Below the pieces are notes generated by a model that made no database searches, was not told the origin of the DNA, and was given only the letters and a program-made list of their open reading frames with translations. From the NCBI RefSeq assembly GCF_000001735.4, contig NC_003070.9, positions 1,178,001 to 1,242,000 on the forward strand: DNA of 64,000 nt, in the 5' to 3' direction. The position numbers were made by a program, and so were the translations under genes. The stretch's first letter is position 1; the number at the start of each line of letters is the position of its first letter. This DNA is from Arabidopsis thaliana. Lineage: Eukaryota > Streptophyta > Magnoliopsida > Brassicales > Brassicaceae. Shown in pieces: positions 11,418 through 23,301 of this stretch.

Positions 11418-13267
11418 TTAAGAGAGGCATGAGTACGCCAAGTCCTTCTCTTCCTTGAGCTCCTCTGCAGTCAAATCCATCTTCTTCCTTGATACTTCAT
11501 CAATCGGAAGGCCTAACCAAACAAAATACACATTAGGGTCTGCAGAATCTAGGATTTCATAATTGATGAGCATTTGAGTTTGTAAGTGCGTCATATTTAC
11601 CTTGGACAATACTCCAGTCTCCATTGCGACAAGTTACAGGGAAGGAGTAGATAAGTCCTGATGGAACGCTGTAAGAGCCATCGGAGTATACTCCCATGGA
11701 AACGAACGTACCCTGACAATTTGAATCAAAGAAAGAACTCATATTAGATTAACTGTTACAAAAAAACAGCACTGCAAATAACGGGGAAGAGTTTTATTAT
11801 GAACCTCTGGAGTTCCAAGGACCCAGTCACGGATGTGGTCACAAGCAGAGCTAGCAGCAGAGAGCGCACTAGACAACTTCCTCGCCTTGATGATTGCAGC
11901 TCCACGTTGTTGAACTGTAGAGATAAATTCTCCGTCCAACCTACAGAATGAGCAATATATTTAAGTGAAACTAGATTTTGCTTCCAGAGAAGAGAAAGGG
12001 TCTTAAGTTCTATGGCATGTTATACATACCATGCATCGTCCTTGACGAGCTCACGGACAGGCTTCTCTCCAGACGAGGTCTGCACTTTAGCATGGTTGAC
12101 ATCTGGGTACTGTGAGGATGAGTGGTTTCCCCAGATGATCACGTTCTTAACATCAGACACTGGCACGCTCAACCTCTCAGAGATCTGTCCCAAAGCCCTG
12201 TTGTGGTCAAGCCTTGTCAAACAAGAGATGTTCTTTTCAGGGATTGATGGTGCAAATTCCTTGAGGATCAATGCGTTGGTGTTTGCCGGGTTGGCCACAA
12301 CAAGAACCTGAAAAAAAAAAGACAAAACGAGAGCGAATGTGTGAGCAAGAGAGTCGTAAACTAGAACCCAATAGAGAACACAAAGCATCTGTTACACTCC
12401 AATGAACAGAGAAGATTGGATGCAGTGGCTTCATTTAACTTAAAAAGCAAACAGATCGTATCACCTTGCAGTTAGGAGCGGCATGCTTCTCCAAGGCAGC
12501 AGCCTGAGACTTGTAGATGGAAACATTCTTGGACATCACATCCTTCCTCTCCATACCTTCTTTCCTCGGGAAACCACCAACCATAACAGCAACATTGACT
12601 CCAGTACATCCCTCAACGGCATCAGTTGTAGCAACAACACCTGATAATAATACACATCAAATATTCATCTTCTCCTTTCCCACTTATACAAAACAACTTA
12701 TGACACGGAATGCAAATATCCACAGCAAAACAAAACCCTTAACTACCTTTAAGAAGAGGGAAAGCAGCATCGATCAACTCCATCTTAACACCGTTCAAAG
12801 CTTCAGCAGCTGGAGGAATATCCAACATGTGGAGGATAACAGGTTGGTCAGCACCAAGCATGATACCCCTTGCAATCATAGGTACAAGAGCATATCCGAT
12901 TTGTCCTGCATAATCACAATCAATAGTTACTTTCAGTAGCTGAGGAGATCTAAAGTCACAACTTAAACTCTATCCAACTATATAAACAACGGTTTCTAAA
13001 TCAGAGTTCGATCCATGAAATAACTTTTACTAAAATTAGATATGCGACCAACTCAATCAATCGTTGGTCAGCGTTGAATCCAACGGAACAAGAGTTGACC
13101 TATATTTCATTGATCTATGGAACAACCAGATACTATGCAGAGATCTGACTAGATTCAGCAAGCGATTCACTAGCCAGAGATCTAGAAGTTACACGATCTA
13201 ATCGGATATAGATGAAAGTTATACCTGCAGCTCCAGTAACGAGCACACGAACTGGTTCTTTCGCCAT
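11418..13267 (-). CDS. Cytosolic NAD-dependent malate dehydrogenase
   Basis: Seven coding exons: 13225-13267, 12747-12905, 12465-12640, 12030-12307, 11805-11940, 11601-11712 and 11418-11512. They sum to 999 nt (332 aa), the usual length of plant cytosolic MDH. The enzyme interconverts malate and oxaloacetate with NAD(H) and feeds malate-shuttle redox exchange between compartments. The N-terminus [20 protein letters not shown] is the Rossmann nucleotide-binding loop, with no transit peptide before it. DHNRALGQ and the [11 protein letters not shown] segment carrying the catalytic His are present, and the protein ends YSCLS. I believe this is At1g04410 (c-NAD-MDH1). It shares a 366-bp upstream region with the divergent aldo/keto reductase gene. 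Confidence 0.97.
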
Positions 13268-13633
13268 CGGATCTAGATCGGAGATTATCGCCGGAAAACG
13301 GATCGAATTTGGGATATTCGACTTTTGAGAGAGCGTAGAGTCAGCTTTTGTCTGACCGTGAAGCTCACTCTTGCGTATTTATCGAAGATATCGAAGGATG
13401 TACCGCCACGTCATCTAATATAATCATATTATCTCGAAGAAATAAATCGAAATCTGAGATTAGACCTATCATATTAGGAAAACAAGATATTATTCAATAT
13501 ATATTTTTGACTCTAATGGGCCTCTTACATTAGGCCCAAATCGTTTAGCCCAGAGTATTCAAATACGTGAATCAAAACAGTAGATAATGGTGGCGATAAG
13601 GCGAGAAGAACCACGTCCACGACAACCTCCGGT
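13268..13633. promoter_or_regulatory. Shared upstream region between MDH (-) and aldo/keto reductase (+)
   Basis: The two start codons are 366 bp apart and point away from each other. Three site II-type elements sit in the middle: TGGGCC at 13517-13522, GGCCCA at 13533-13538 and AGCCCA at 13547-13552. In Arabidopsis such TGGGCY elements bind TCP factors and mark growth-linked housekeeping promoters. That they drive both genes is inference from position. Confidence 0.55.
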
Positions 13634-15699
13634 ATGGCGTCATCTTACGTCACCTACTCAACGGTCACTCCGGTGGTCAGCAGCAGTAACATTCGAGGAG
13701 TCTTTCGTTTGGCATTCACGCGCCGCCGTGTTACTCTATCGCCGAATGCTCGGAGGAGAATATTGAGAGTTTCGGCGAAAGCGTCGACGAAGAATGCTAT
13801 GGAGTATAGGAAATTAGGAGATTCCGATCTCAACATCAGCGAAGTTACTATGGGCACTGTAAGAACAATCTCTCTTTATCTCCTGCAATTGTAGTCCATT
13901 GTTCAATTTTGAAGTTTTGATGAAATTTGGAATTTCAGATGACATTTGGGGAGCAAAATACTGAGAAAGAATCTCATGAGATGCTGAGTTATGCAATTGA
14001 AGAGGGCATCAATTGCATTGACACTGCTGAAGCTGTGAGTTTTTATCTTCATTGTTCATCTTTCTCTTCTTGCCTGGTGAATTTGATTGCAAGTGTTTAT
14101 GTGAATGTTTTATACTTTATATATAATTCTGGTGAATTTAGCACTGTTGTGTTTAGCTTTCTGGAATCTGCTTAGTCTGTGGTAAATTTTCAAGTATCAT
14201 TGTTTATTTCCAGTATCCCATACCGATGAAGAAGGAGACGCAAGGTAAAACGGATCTTTATATCAGTAGCTGGTTGAAGTCTCAGCAACGTGACAAGGTA
14301 TCAACCATTTATCATACTTTGGATGCATATTGGTCACGAATGTATATGATATCAGCAAAACCTAATCGAAGTTATAAAAATTGATATTGATGTTCATTGT
14401 TTCTGTATACAGATAGTTTTGGCAACTAAAGTATGTGGGTACTCAGAAAGGTCAGCTTACATAAGGGACAGTGGTGAGATTCTGCGTGTAGATGCTGCTA
14501 ATATCAAAGAAAGTGTTGAGAAAAGTCTTAAGCGCCTTGGAACTGATTACATTGACTTGCTTCAAATACACTGGTAACATCGCCTTATTTTTGCTTTATG
14601 TCTTAACTCATATTCTACATTGTTTGAGCAAGTGTCTTTCTATTTCATGCGCAAAATATTTCGTTTTTCATCATCAAATGTCAGAAAATCATGACACTGA
14701 TCTTTTTTTCAGTCCAGGCCAGATCGATACGTACCACTCTTCGGTGATTTTTACTATGAAACGTCGAAATGGAGACCTAGTGTGCCATTCGCTGAGCAAC
14801 TAAGAGCCTTTCAGGATCTCATAGTTGAAGGAAAGGTAGTGCTACTCCTTAAAAATCAGATGTTATATTGAGTTATATAACCTCAAACACAGAGTTTTGA
14901 AGTGTTCCTCGAATTCTGCAACAGGTTCGCTATATCGGTGTCTCGAATGAAACTTCATACGGAGTGACGGAGTTTGTTAACACAGCAAAACTCGAAGGAC
15001 TACCAAAGATTGTGAGCATCCAGAATGGTTACAGCTTGCTAGTTAGATGTCGGTATGAAGGTAAATCTTTCTAGAATACCTTGAGAGCAAGTGTGTCGGA
15101 GGAGCATGTTCTAAACTCTTTTGTTTTGGGTTAAAACCACAGTTGATCTGGTAGAAGTATGCCACCCAAAAAATTGCAATGTTGGCTTGCTTGCTTATTC
15201 CCCTCTTGGAGGCGGCTCGTTGTCTGGGAAATACTTGGCTACAGACCAAGAAGCTACAAAAAATGCAAGGCTGAATCTTTTCCCAGGATATATGGAACGT
15301 TACAAGGGATCACTAGCCAAGGTTTCTTCTTGATCCAACTATGCTTACTTCTTCTTATGTCGTAAAACAATTTAAGAAACAGTATTAGCTCGAATCTAGT
15401 TGTAAAGCCATATTCGTAAAAGTGTTTTGAGGTCAATTTTATCTTTGTTCTGATTTCAGGAAGCAACCATACAATACGTTGAGGTGGCGAAGAAGTACGG
15501 TTTAACTCCGGTTGAGTTAGCACTCGGGTTTGTACGTGACAGGCCCTTTGTGACGAGCACGATCATCGGGGCCACATCGGTAAAACAACTTAAAGAAGAC
15601 ATTGATGCTTTTCTGATGACGGAGCGGCCGTTTTCGCAGGAAGTTATGGCAGACATTGACGCCGTTTTCAAGAGGTTCAAAGACCCTTCTTTCGTTTGA
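13634..15699 (+). CDS. Plastid-type aldo/keto reductase
   Basis: Eight exons: 13634-13858, 13939-14034, 14214-14297, 14413-14573, 14718-14835, 14925-15060, 15143-15321 and 15460-15699. They total 1239 nt (412 aa). In exon 5 the frame requires the acceptor after TCCAG, not the TTTCAG 5 bp upstream. Residues 1-53 are Ser/Arg-rich without acids, typical of a chloroplast transit peptide. The NADPH-dependent TIM-barrel signature follows: EYRKLGDSDLNISEVTMGT, CIDTAEAYP with catalytic Asp and Tyr, LATKV with catalytic Lys, and LLQIHWPDRY with catalytic His. The family reduces carbonyls; it resembles bacterial Tas-like reductases. The substrate is unknown. By position this is At1g04420. The exon 7 donor (GTTTCT) is weak. 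Confidence 0.95.
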
Positions 15700-16130
15700 A
15701 AGAAAAGAAGGTTTCTCATGAGTTTGTGAGCTCACGGTGAAAGTCCATAAGTTATATATAGCTTGATTTGCTTTCTTACAGTTGTTTTGATATGACGGAT
15801 ATACAGAACTCCCATGTAATGACGTACCACAGTTGCGCATAACGTTTGAACGCTTTTATTGATCTATATAATGGACCTTAAATCAAATCCAGTTTATCCT
15901 TTAAGCCTCATATCGGACATGTAAAAATTAAAAAACAAATTGATGGGTTTGGGCCGGTCTCGACAGCCCAGCAAGAATAAAACTTTTTTAATTGTAACAC
16001 GTGTTGCGGACAAGGTAACTGTGATTTAACCGTTGAGATGTCAGAACGGGAACGGTAACTTAGAAACGGTAACTTACTTCAAAATTCAGAAACTATCCGT
16101 TACTACTTTTTCTCAACGGTAAAGAAAGCT
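15700..16130. other. Reductase 3'UTR and upstream region of a putative non-coding transcript
   Basis: 15700-15850 is the reductase 3'UTR. Beyond it lie a GGGCCGG/CAGCCCAGC patch (15950-15973), a G-box-like ACACGTGT core near 15999, and the AACGG motif cluster described separately. No open frame is supported. Confidence 0.45.
16024..16122 (+). promoter_or_regulatory. AACGG/CCGTT (MYB-type) motif cluster upstream of a TATA box
   Basis: Within about 100 bp there are at least six AACGG cores in either orientation: AACCGTTGAG, GAACGGGAACGG, AAACGGTAAC, ATCCGTTACT and TCAACGGTAAA. A TATA-like CTCTATATATAG lies at 16133-16144, just downstream. AACGG is the core of MYB3R (MSA) and other MYB sites. 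Such density is unusual and points to a real promoter facing right, although it drives no protein-coding gene I can see. Confidence 0.45.
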
Positions 16131-16311
16131 TCTCTATATATAGTAATACACACAGCCTCCGATATCGTTAAAAACATAATCCAAAAGATGTAAATGGAAA
16201 CTTTAAAAACTCTCGTCTCTTCTTGTCCCTCTCTCTTTCTTCATCAGATCCGGCGGCAAAACGCAGCAAATCATAAGGTGAGAGTTACTTTTATACACGT
16301 TTTTATTTTAA

Positions 16312-17119
16312 CTAGATGAGTACCCGCACGTAGTGCGGGTTTACGTATTACTATTTACAAATTATTTTATATAATATCTGTTTATATAAAGTAAAGTTAA
16401 ATGCATCGGTATTGAAACATAAATATGATTTAGAATTGTTTTTGAAAAGTCCAACTATATTAGTTCATCTGAAAAACGAATGTACTTGAGTTGTTTTTTA
16501 TTGTTGTTTTAGATTCTCAGTTTTTTTTTTGAATTTATATATCCTTGTTTTTTTGTTATATGTATAGATTATGAGACGGTGAAATTTTAGAAAATTTATT
16601 TCTTACACTAAAAATATAACATGTCTTTATTAACCATGTCTCTGCATATTCAATCTAAGCATATTCAACTTGATATTCTTAGAAAGTTTAGTTAAGTTCT
16701 TGTCATAATCTTATATTTTACGTATTAGTTATAAGGATAGTTTTTCAAACATCTTTCAAATTACTTGTTTTCTTAGCATAAATCTCGAAAAGCTTATATA
16801 TATTTAATCTGCATATTCATTTATTTTTTTTCATAATAATCGTCTAATTTTTAGGCAAGAAATATGTGTAACATGTTTGGATTTTATCATCACTTTAGCC
16901 ACTTAAGTGGATCTCAAAATTAAAAAAAATATATATTGAATTAAAAATGTAAAAAAAGTGATGGTTCAAGTTCTCATTAATTATATCCTCCTATTTTAAT
17001 TGTTATGTTGAATTAATTACTAATTATGTATTACTTATTTTATGAAGTCTAGGTGGCAAGCTCTCATGTGCTGATATGTCAAGTTGTGGGAGAGAGTTAG
17101 CCTTCTTTCATATATATGA
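16312..17119 (-). mobile_element. Non-autonomous Helitron (ATREP-like), 808 bp
   Basis: Read on the minus strand, the element begins TCATATATATGAAAGAAGG after a host A (17120). It ends with a perfect hairpin, ACCCGCAC-loop-GTGCGGGT (arms 16333-16340 and 16322-16329), then six bases and CTAG, followed by host T (16311). TC at the 5' end, a GC-rich hairpin just before CTRR, and insertion between A and T without target duplication are the defining marks of Helitrons. It has no Rep/helicase frame. It lies in an intron of the putative non-coding transcript. Confidence 0.75.
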
Positions 17120-17589
17120 TTAAGAGTTTTAAATTCACGACTGCGTCCATATCTTTAGATAAGTGTGCTCTATCTAGTTTAATTTCCAGTTTCTTGCCGT
17201 ATTGTTTGGGATTTTATTCGCTCGGATTACTTCTACTGGCTCGATTAGTGCTTTGTTTTGACCTATGTTGACTTTAATTCTATACTATTATATTCTTGTT
17301 GCTATTTCTAGCTTAGAACTTCTGGATTGCAATGCTAATTAATCACGGCGCAATGTTTTATACTATGAGTCTCATAATTTTGCTTTGATTATATAGGCTT
17401 GATAATGTTATTAATCAAAATACTTTTTTTCTTCCAAGGAATACTGTTAAGGAGGCGATAAAAAGGAATCTGTCGAGGTGGAGAGAGCTTTCAAGCCAAC
17501 AACAATTTCCACTACTTAGAGCAACAGTCCAAAACATGATCAGCAATTGAGGTAAATTTTTCAATGCTTTCCTAGGAACCACTAGTATC

Positions 17590-18770
17590 AACAATAGTTT
17601 TGAATCTCTTTTTAGTCGAAAGGAATCTCTTTTTAGTCGAAAAACTTGACACTTTTAAACACTTATTTGAACATGTTAGTGTATATAAAACCCACACTCT
17701 AAGCATGTTAGTTAAAAATTTAAAATATTTTGTCGAAACACGTATCATCAAAAAGGCCAAATAAATAAAAAACACTCTTCTTAGGCACAACTTTAACTCT
17801 TTGTCAAAAATAAACCGAAGCACTTAGTCATAGTCACACGCCTAAAAATACTTAGTCATAGTCACACGCCTAAAAACACTTAGTCATAGACACACGCCTA
17901 AAAACACTTAGTCACACGCCAAAAAAAAAAAACACTTAGTCATAAAGAACTCACGCCTAAGAAAAACATACTTGGTAAAACACTATATATATTCAACCAA
18001 ATCACTTTAGTAACAATTAGTCATTACCTTGCGTCTAAAAACGCACTTTACAATTTACACTAAATCAATTGAACAAATTCACTTTAGTTAACAATTAGTC
18101 GAACCACTTAGTAAACACTTAGTCAATATCCATTTAGGGGCGACACATTTAAAATTTTTTTAACTCAGGCACTTATTCTTTTTACTCGTAACATTTGAAT
18201 ACCTAATCGTACCACTTGGTAAACACAAAATCAATATTCATTTAGGGGAAAACATTATTTTCCTACTAAACGAAACTTAGTGGAAGGCTTAGAAATATGA
18301 TAAACACCCTTTGGAAGAAATGTAACGCTAGTCACTTCCAAGTCCACTTTCATAACATGTTATAGTACTTAATAAGGCAACAAATTATTAGTCCGACCAC
18401 TTTAATCAAAACACGAGTGATTTAAACTCAAGTAGTCAAACAAATTAGTCCGAACATTTTAGTCAAAACACAAGTCGAAACATTTTAACTGAAGTACATT
18501 TCAGCATTAAGATCGTAACTGTAGCAAAGAAAATAAACACCTTAATCGTAATAACAAGTTGCAACTGCAAACAATAAACACATTCGTCAAAATACTATTG
18601 TCGTACCACTTTTAAATCATTTCATTTGATTATCAGTCGAAGCGCTTTGCTCAATGTAGTCGAAATGGGAGCATGCGTTCAAGCAGTCAAAATTCACTCC
18701 AAATCGTAGCACTCCAGTCGTAACACCTCCGTCGAAAGAAAGTGAAGGGTCGAAAAAGGGAAGCTATTTT
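17590..18770 (+). repeat. Degenerate composite tandem-repeat array rich in TTAGTC/GTCGAA
   Basis: The whole tract is built from variants of CACTTAGTC, GTCGAAAC and AAACACTT. Three tiers are visible. Units of 28-30 bp with core CTTAGTCATAGTCACACGCC run three times from 17821 to about 17910, with two worn copies up to 17960. A 40-bp block ending CAATATCCATTTAGGGG at 18100-18139 recurs at 18208-18247. A 58-bp block starting CAAATTATTAGTCCGA at 18381 recurs at 18439. No coding frame is supported. The origin is unknown; it may be a decayed minisatellite carried by a transposon. Confidence 0.6.
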
Positions 18771-18779
18771 TAGAAACAC

Positions 18780-20859
18780 TTTGAAGTAAATATGTAATGT
18801 CGTTGTTTCTTCTTTCATTTCCGTTGTAGACTTTCGTTCTCCTCCTTTACTGTTTTGTTATGTTATGGCCTGTCTTTCTGTAGATTTTTGTTAAGAAACC
18901 TTTCAATAAATTCGATTTCTTGTGTTTTAGGTTACAACTCTCGACCCTTATATATGGCTGATGAGCTTCAAAATAGAGTAGGACCCTAATACACGTTTTA
19001 GACCGTTATTAACTTACCAGCCAATTTAGCTTGATCTTTTTCCGTTTTTGTATTCTTTGTAATTTTTGACGCAACTTCAATATTTCACTCTTTGAATTAT
19101 GTTGTTCATTAGTTGAACTATTTTACATAGATAAAATTAATAATATTTTAAGATAGAAAAATTTATAGCAAATAATTTATGTGTCCAAACCTAGAAACAT
19201 TAGATAAAATGAAATAGAATGAGTAATAAACAAAAACCCAAAACAAGAAAACTATGTTAGTTTTAGAATTGAACTAACACGTTAACAAACTTTATTTTAA
19301 AATCAAGAAACTTTTTTTTTAAAATCACTGTCTTTAAAAATCAACAGATTTTATTTGAACTTATCACTGTCTTTGTCAAAAAAAATTGATGTAAACTTTA
19401 TTTTAAAGTCAACAAACTTTTTTGTAACTTTAAAAACAAAATATATTTTTCTTTTAACCAAACAGTGTATTCGCATGGAAAATTATTCTAATTATACAAA
19501 ATACTATATAGGAACGGAGGAGAACACAATTTAATGGTCAGATCTAGATCTCGTCGGTCATCCACCTTTCAGTTTTCACGAGTGTGTCGAACGAACGATA
19601 TTAATTAAAAACTAATCAATAAACTGAATAAGTACAAGTTGCATGGTTAATGAAGTAAATCACCGATTTGAAGTCATTAAACCGACCGACACAATGAATA
19701 AAAACGCGTTCACGGATTTTATTCCGTGTTGATGGGCAGTGACACTGACTTCTCCCATTAGGCAACTGTAATTTTTTCTCGTCACTATTTTTCATAGCAA
19801 ATCTAAAATAAGTTGCAAGAAATTAATTTGATATACAAAAAAAAAGAAAGATAAACACCATGTGGGGGTTGTTGTTAATGGTGGAATTGAAAACGCATTA
19901 AGTGGAAATCTAAATACAAAGATCATGAAAAATCTAATAAAATATTTGTAAGTTGTAACAATCTATATGTATATCTTTGCTCCAAATATTAATTACTAGA
20001 CAAATAAAAATAAGGGAAACAAAAAGATTTAACAGCAAGTCGACAGTGTGGACATGGAAAGAGACCTTTACAACGAAAACAATGTACTTATCTTCCAATT
20101 ATAGGAATAAACATTTCGCCAGTGAAAAAAGGTCTCATTCCTTCCTTACTTGTGGAGATGGAGATCTGAATCTCTAAAGTTTCGATTTTTATTTATTCAC
20201 TTTTATGCCCAAAAAGAAAAATCGTTACTTTAAAGCCAAAAAGAAGAATACACAAACTTCATTCACTCTCTCCCATTCTCGGATCTCTCTCAGTGCACAG
20301 TGGTTGTCACTCTTCTCCTTTGGTCGGTGAGTTTTCAATCTTTTTTCCTTTCTTCTGCGATTTTCATTCGTTGAGATTCGTATTTTGCTTCCTTCTCATT
20401 CTCTGAGATATTCGTTAATCAATGAGCGGTTTTTTTACTTTTCCTGGGAAATTGAGTGAGACTTTTCATTAAAAGCTCTCCCGATAAAATGGAAACTCTA
20501 CTCTCAGATCTACTACTACTTTCTATTTAATTGCATAAAGATCCAATCTTTGACAAAAAAAATAATTGTCGGTGGCCATTTTTATAACACTTGTGTTACT
20601 TACTTGGTTTACACTTAACTTGGGTTCTGAATCAAGAGTGAGTGGTTTCTGACCCAATAAACACGGATCTGACTCTACCAAGTCTGAATTTATCATGTTC
20701 TGTTTATTTTAAGTGCCAGTGGCTTTTTACCAAACTCTATGCTTAAAGTCATATTCTTTATAAGTGTTCTGTTCTTGATTTCTGCAGAAACTCTTTCTTG
20801 GAAAGAGCATTTTGTTATCAAGACTCTGAAGAGCTCTTTTGGGAGGATAGTAAGGTTGG
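18780..20859. other. AT-rich spacer and 5' leader of the methyltransferase gene
   Basis: Mostly AT-rich DNA without a supported gene. Near 19289-19430 a block (AAACTTTATTTTAAA, TCAA, AAACTTTTTT, CACTGTCTTT) occurs twice, about 105 bp apart. From about 20250 the sequence becomes a plant leader. A leader intron probably runs from the donor at 20327 (GGTCG|GTGAGT) to an acceptor near 20787 (TTCTGCAG). Confidence 0.45.
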
Positions 20860-23301
20860 ATGATGAGAGGGAGATCTGATGGAGGCCTAAAGAAGCGGCT
20901 TATTGCTTCGGTCTGTGTCGTGGCTCTATTCGTCTGTTTCTTGTTTATGTACTATGGTTCCTCTAGCCAAGGTGCATCAGCATTGGAATATGGAAGATCT
21001 TTGAGAAAACTCGGATCGTCTTATTTGAGTGGAGATGATGATAATGGTGATACCAAACAGGATGATTCTGTGGCTAATGCAGAAGACAGTCTTGTTGTCG
21101 CCAAAAGTTTTCCTGTAAGTTTGATCAGATTCTCAGGTCTGGTAACTGGTTGAGATATGTTAATAATGTTAGCTAACTTATGGTTTAAATGTTAAGGTTT
21201 GTGATGACCGGCACTCGGAAATCATCCCTTGCTTAGATAGGAATTTCATCTACCAAATGAGGTTGAAGCTTGATCTCTCTTTAATGGAACATTATGAACG
21301 GCATTGTCCTCCTCCCGAAAGACGGTTTAATTGTTTGATTCCTCCACCATCTGGATACAAGGTGCTATATTTGCTTTCTTGTTTTGCTTTGATTTGTGAT
21401 TGGTTCCTGGTTACATTGTCTTGATATTGTTTTGTTCTTTGTATTGATTTGCGTTTAGGTTCCTATTAAGTGGCCTAAGAGTAGAGATGAAGTGTGGAAA
21501 GCAAACATACCTCACACTCACCTTGCAAAAGAGAAGTCTGATCAGAACTGGATGGTTGAGAAAGGCGAGAAAATTTCTTTTCCCGGTGGAGGCACTCATT
21601 TCCATTACGGTGCTGATAAATACATTGCATCGATCGCAAATGTAAGAGTCTTTTGCTCACTTTTTATTTCTAGTGATAACTTGTCTCTAATGATTTTTTG
21701 ACTTTGCAGATGCTTAACTTTTCGAACGATGTATTGAATGACGAAGGGAGATTAAGAACGGTTCTTGATGTCGGATGCGGAGTTGCGAGTTTTGGAGCTT
21801 ACCTTCTCGCGTCTGATATAATGACAATGTCACTAGCCCCTAATGATGTTCATCAGAACCAAATCCAGTTTGCGTTAGAAAGAGGAATCCCTGCTTATCT
21901 TGGTGTTTTAGGTACCAAAAGGCTTCCTTACCCGAGCAGATCATTCGAGTTTGCTCATTGTTCTCGATGTAGGATTGATTGGCTTCAAAGAGACGGACTT
22001 CTTCTTCTTGAGCTCGATCGGGTACTAAGACCGGGAGGTTATTTCGCGTATTCGTCTCCTGAAGCTTACGCACAAGATGAAGAGAATTTGAAAATCTGGA
22101 AGGAGATGAGTGCTCTTGTTGAAAGAATGTGTTGGAGAATTGCCGTTAAAAGAAACCAAACTGTGGTTTGGCAGAAACCGTTGAGTAATGACTGTTACTT
22201 GGAGAGAGAGCCCGGGACACAGCCTCCTCTCTGTCGCTCAGATGCTGATCCTGATGCGGTTGCGGGTGTTTCAATGGAAGCTTGCATCACTCCTTACTCC
22301 AAGCGTAAGTATTTGCTTCTTTTTTCTGTTCCGTTGGTTATTTTGAGTTTTGAGGAATTAGGACCAGATCTTTTGTTTTGTATGCCATATGTCACAGTCA
22401 TGCTTTGTTTTTTTTAAATACAGATGACCATAAAACCAAGGGAAGTGGGTTAGCTCCTTGGCCAGCTAGGTTGACTTCTTCTCCTCCCCGTCTTGCGGAT
22501 TTCGGTTATTCAACCGACATGTTTGAGAAGGACACGGTACTATAACTGCCATCTTTTCGCAACCATTGATCTTACTTAATCATCATTCTTCCACAGATTT
22601 ATTGAAAAAGCACATTGCTTTGCTTATCTTCTTTGTTTACAGGAACTTTGGAAACAACAAGTGGACAGTTACTGGAATCTGATGTCATCGAAAGTCAAAT
22701 CAAACACTGTGAGGAACATAATGGACATGAAAGCTCACATGGGTTCTTTCGCAGCTGCTCTTAAAGACAAAGATGTGTGGGTGATGAACGTTGTCTCTCC
22801 CGACGGTCCCAACACTCTAAAACTGATCTACGACCGTGGTTTAATCGGAACAAATCATAACTGGTACACACCCGAAACCTGAAAATCGAAAACATTCTCT
22901 CACTTGTCACACTAGTTCATATTTTCACCATTCTTTTTTTTTGTTTCCGGTTTTAATTTAGGTGTGAGGCTTTCTCTACATATCCTCGAACATACGATCT
23001 GTTGCACGCGTGGTCTATATTTTCAGACATTAAAAGCAAAGGATGCAGTGCAGAGGATCTACTAATCGAGATGGATCGGATTCTTAGACCTACGGGATTC
23101 GTTATCATCAGAGATAAGCAGAGTGTTGTTGAGTCAATCAAGAAGTATTTGCAGGCTTTGCATTGGGAGACTGTGGCATCAGAGAAGGTAAATACAAGTT
23201 CAGAACTCGACCAAGACAGTGAAGATGGTGAGAACAATGTCGTTTTCATTGTCCAGAAGAAACTTTGGCTCACCAGTGAAAGCCTTAGGGACAGCGAGTA
23301 A
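20860..23301 (+). CDS. Golgi pectin methyltransferase-type protein (DUF248, QUA2 family)
   Basis: Seven coding exons: 20860-21114, 21197-21361, 21459-21641, 21710-22304, 22424-22536, 22643-22863 and 22962-23301. They sum to 1872 nt (623 aa). It is a type II membrane protein: a short basic N-terminus (MMRGRSDGGLKKR), then a hydrophobic anchor at about residues 14-32, an acidic stem, and a lumenal methyltransferase domain. The SAM-binding motif VLDVGCGVASFGAY lies in exon 4, followed by LELDRVLRPGGYF. The second half contains NIMDMKAHMGSFAAAL and ILRPTGFVIIRD, the paired arrangement usual in this family. QUA2 and relatives methylate homogalacturonan in the Golgi. I recall this locus as At1g04430 (PMT8). 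The specific acceptor here is not known. Confidence 0.95.

Larger units (their letters stand above)
16150..19000 (+). ncRNA. Putative spliced non-coding transcript
   Basis: Downstream of a TATA box at 16133 there is a CT-rich leader-like exon ending near AAATCATAAG|GTGAGAG (about 16277). An exon-like purine-rich stretch follows at about 17440-17550, ending AATTGAG|GTAAAT. A possible third exon begins after TTTTAG at about 18929. No frame longer than about 80 codons is present. A Helitron sits inside the first intron and a repeat array inside the second. I recall an other-RNA locus (At1g04425) here, but the exon ends are guesses. Confidence 0.35.

Noticed and set aside
17572-17823. Minus-strand ORF with internal TKKRF repeats
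   Set aside because: The repeats arise from the DNA array itself; no start context or homology supports translation.
17821-17960. Regular 29-bp repeats resembling a CRISPR array
   Set aside because: Units are contiguous without unique spacers, are embedded in a eukaryotic intergenic array, and no cas genes exist.
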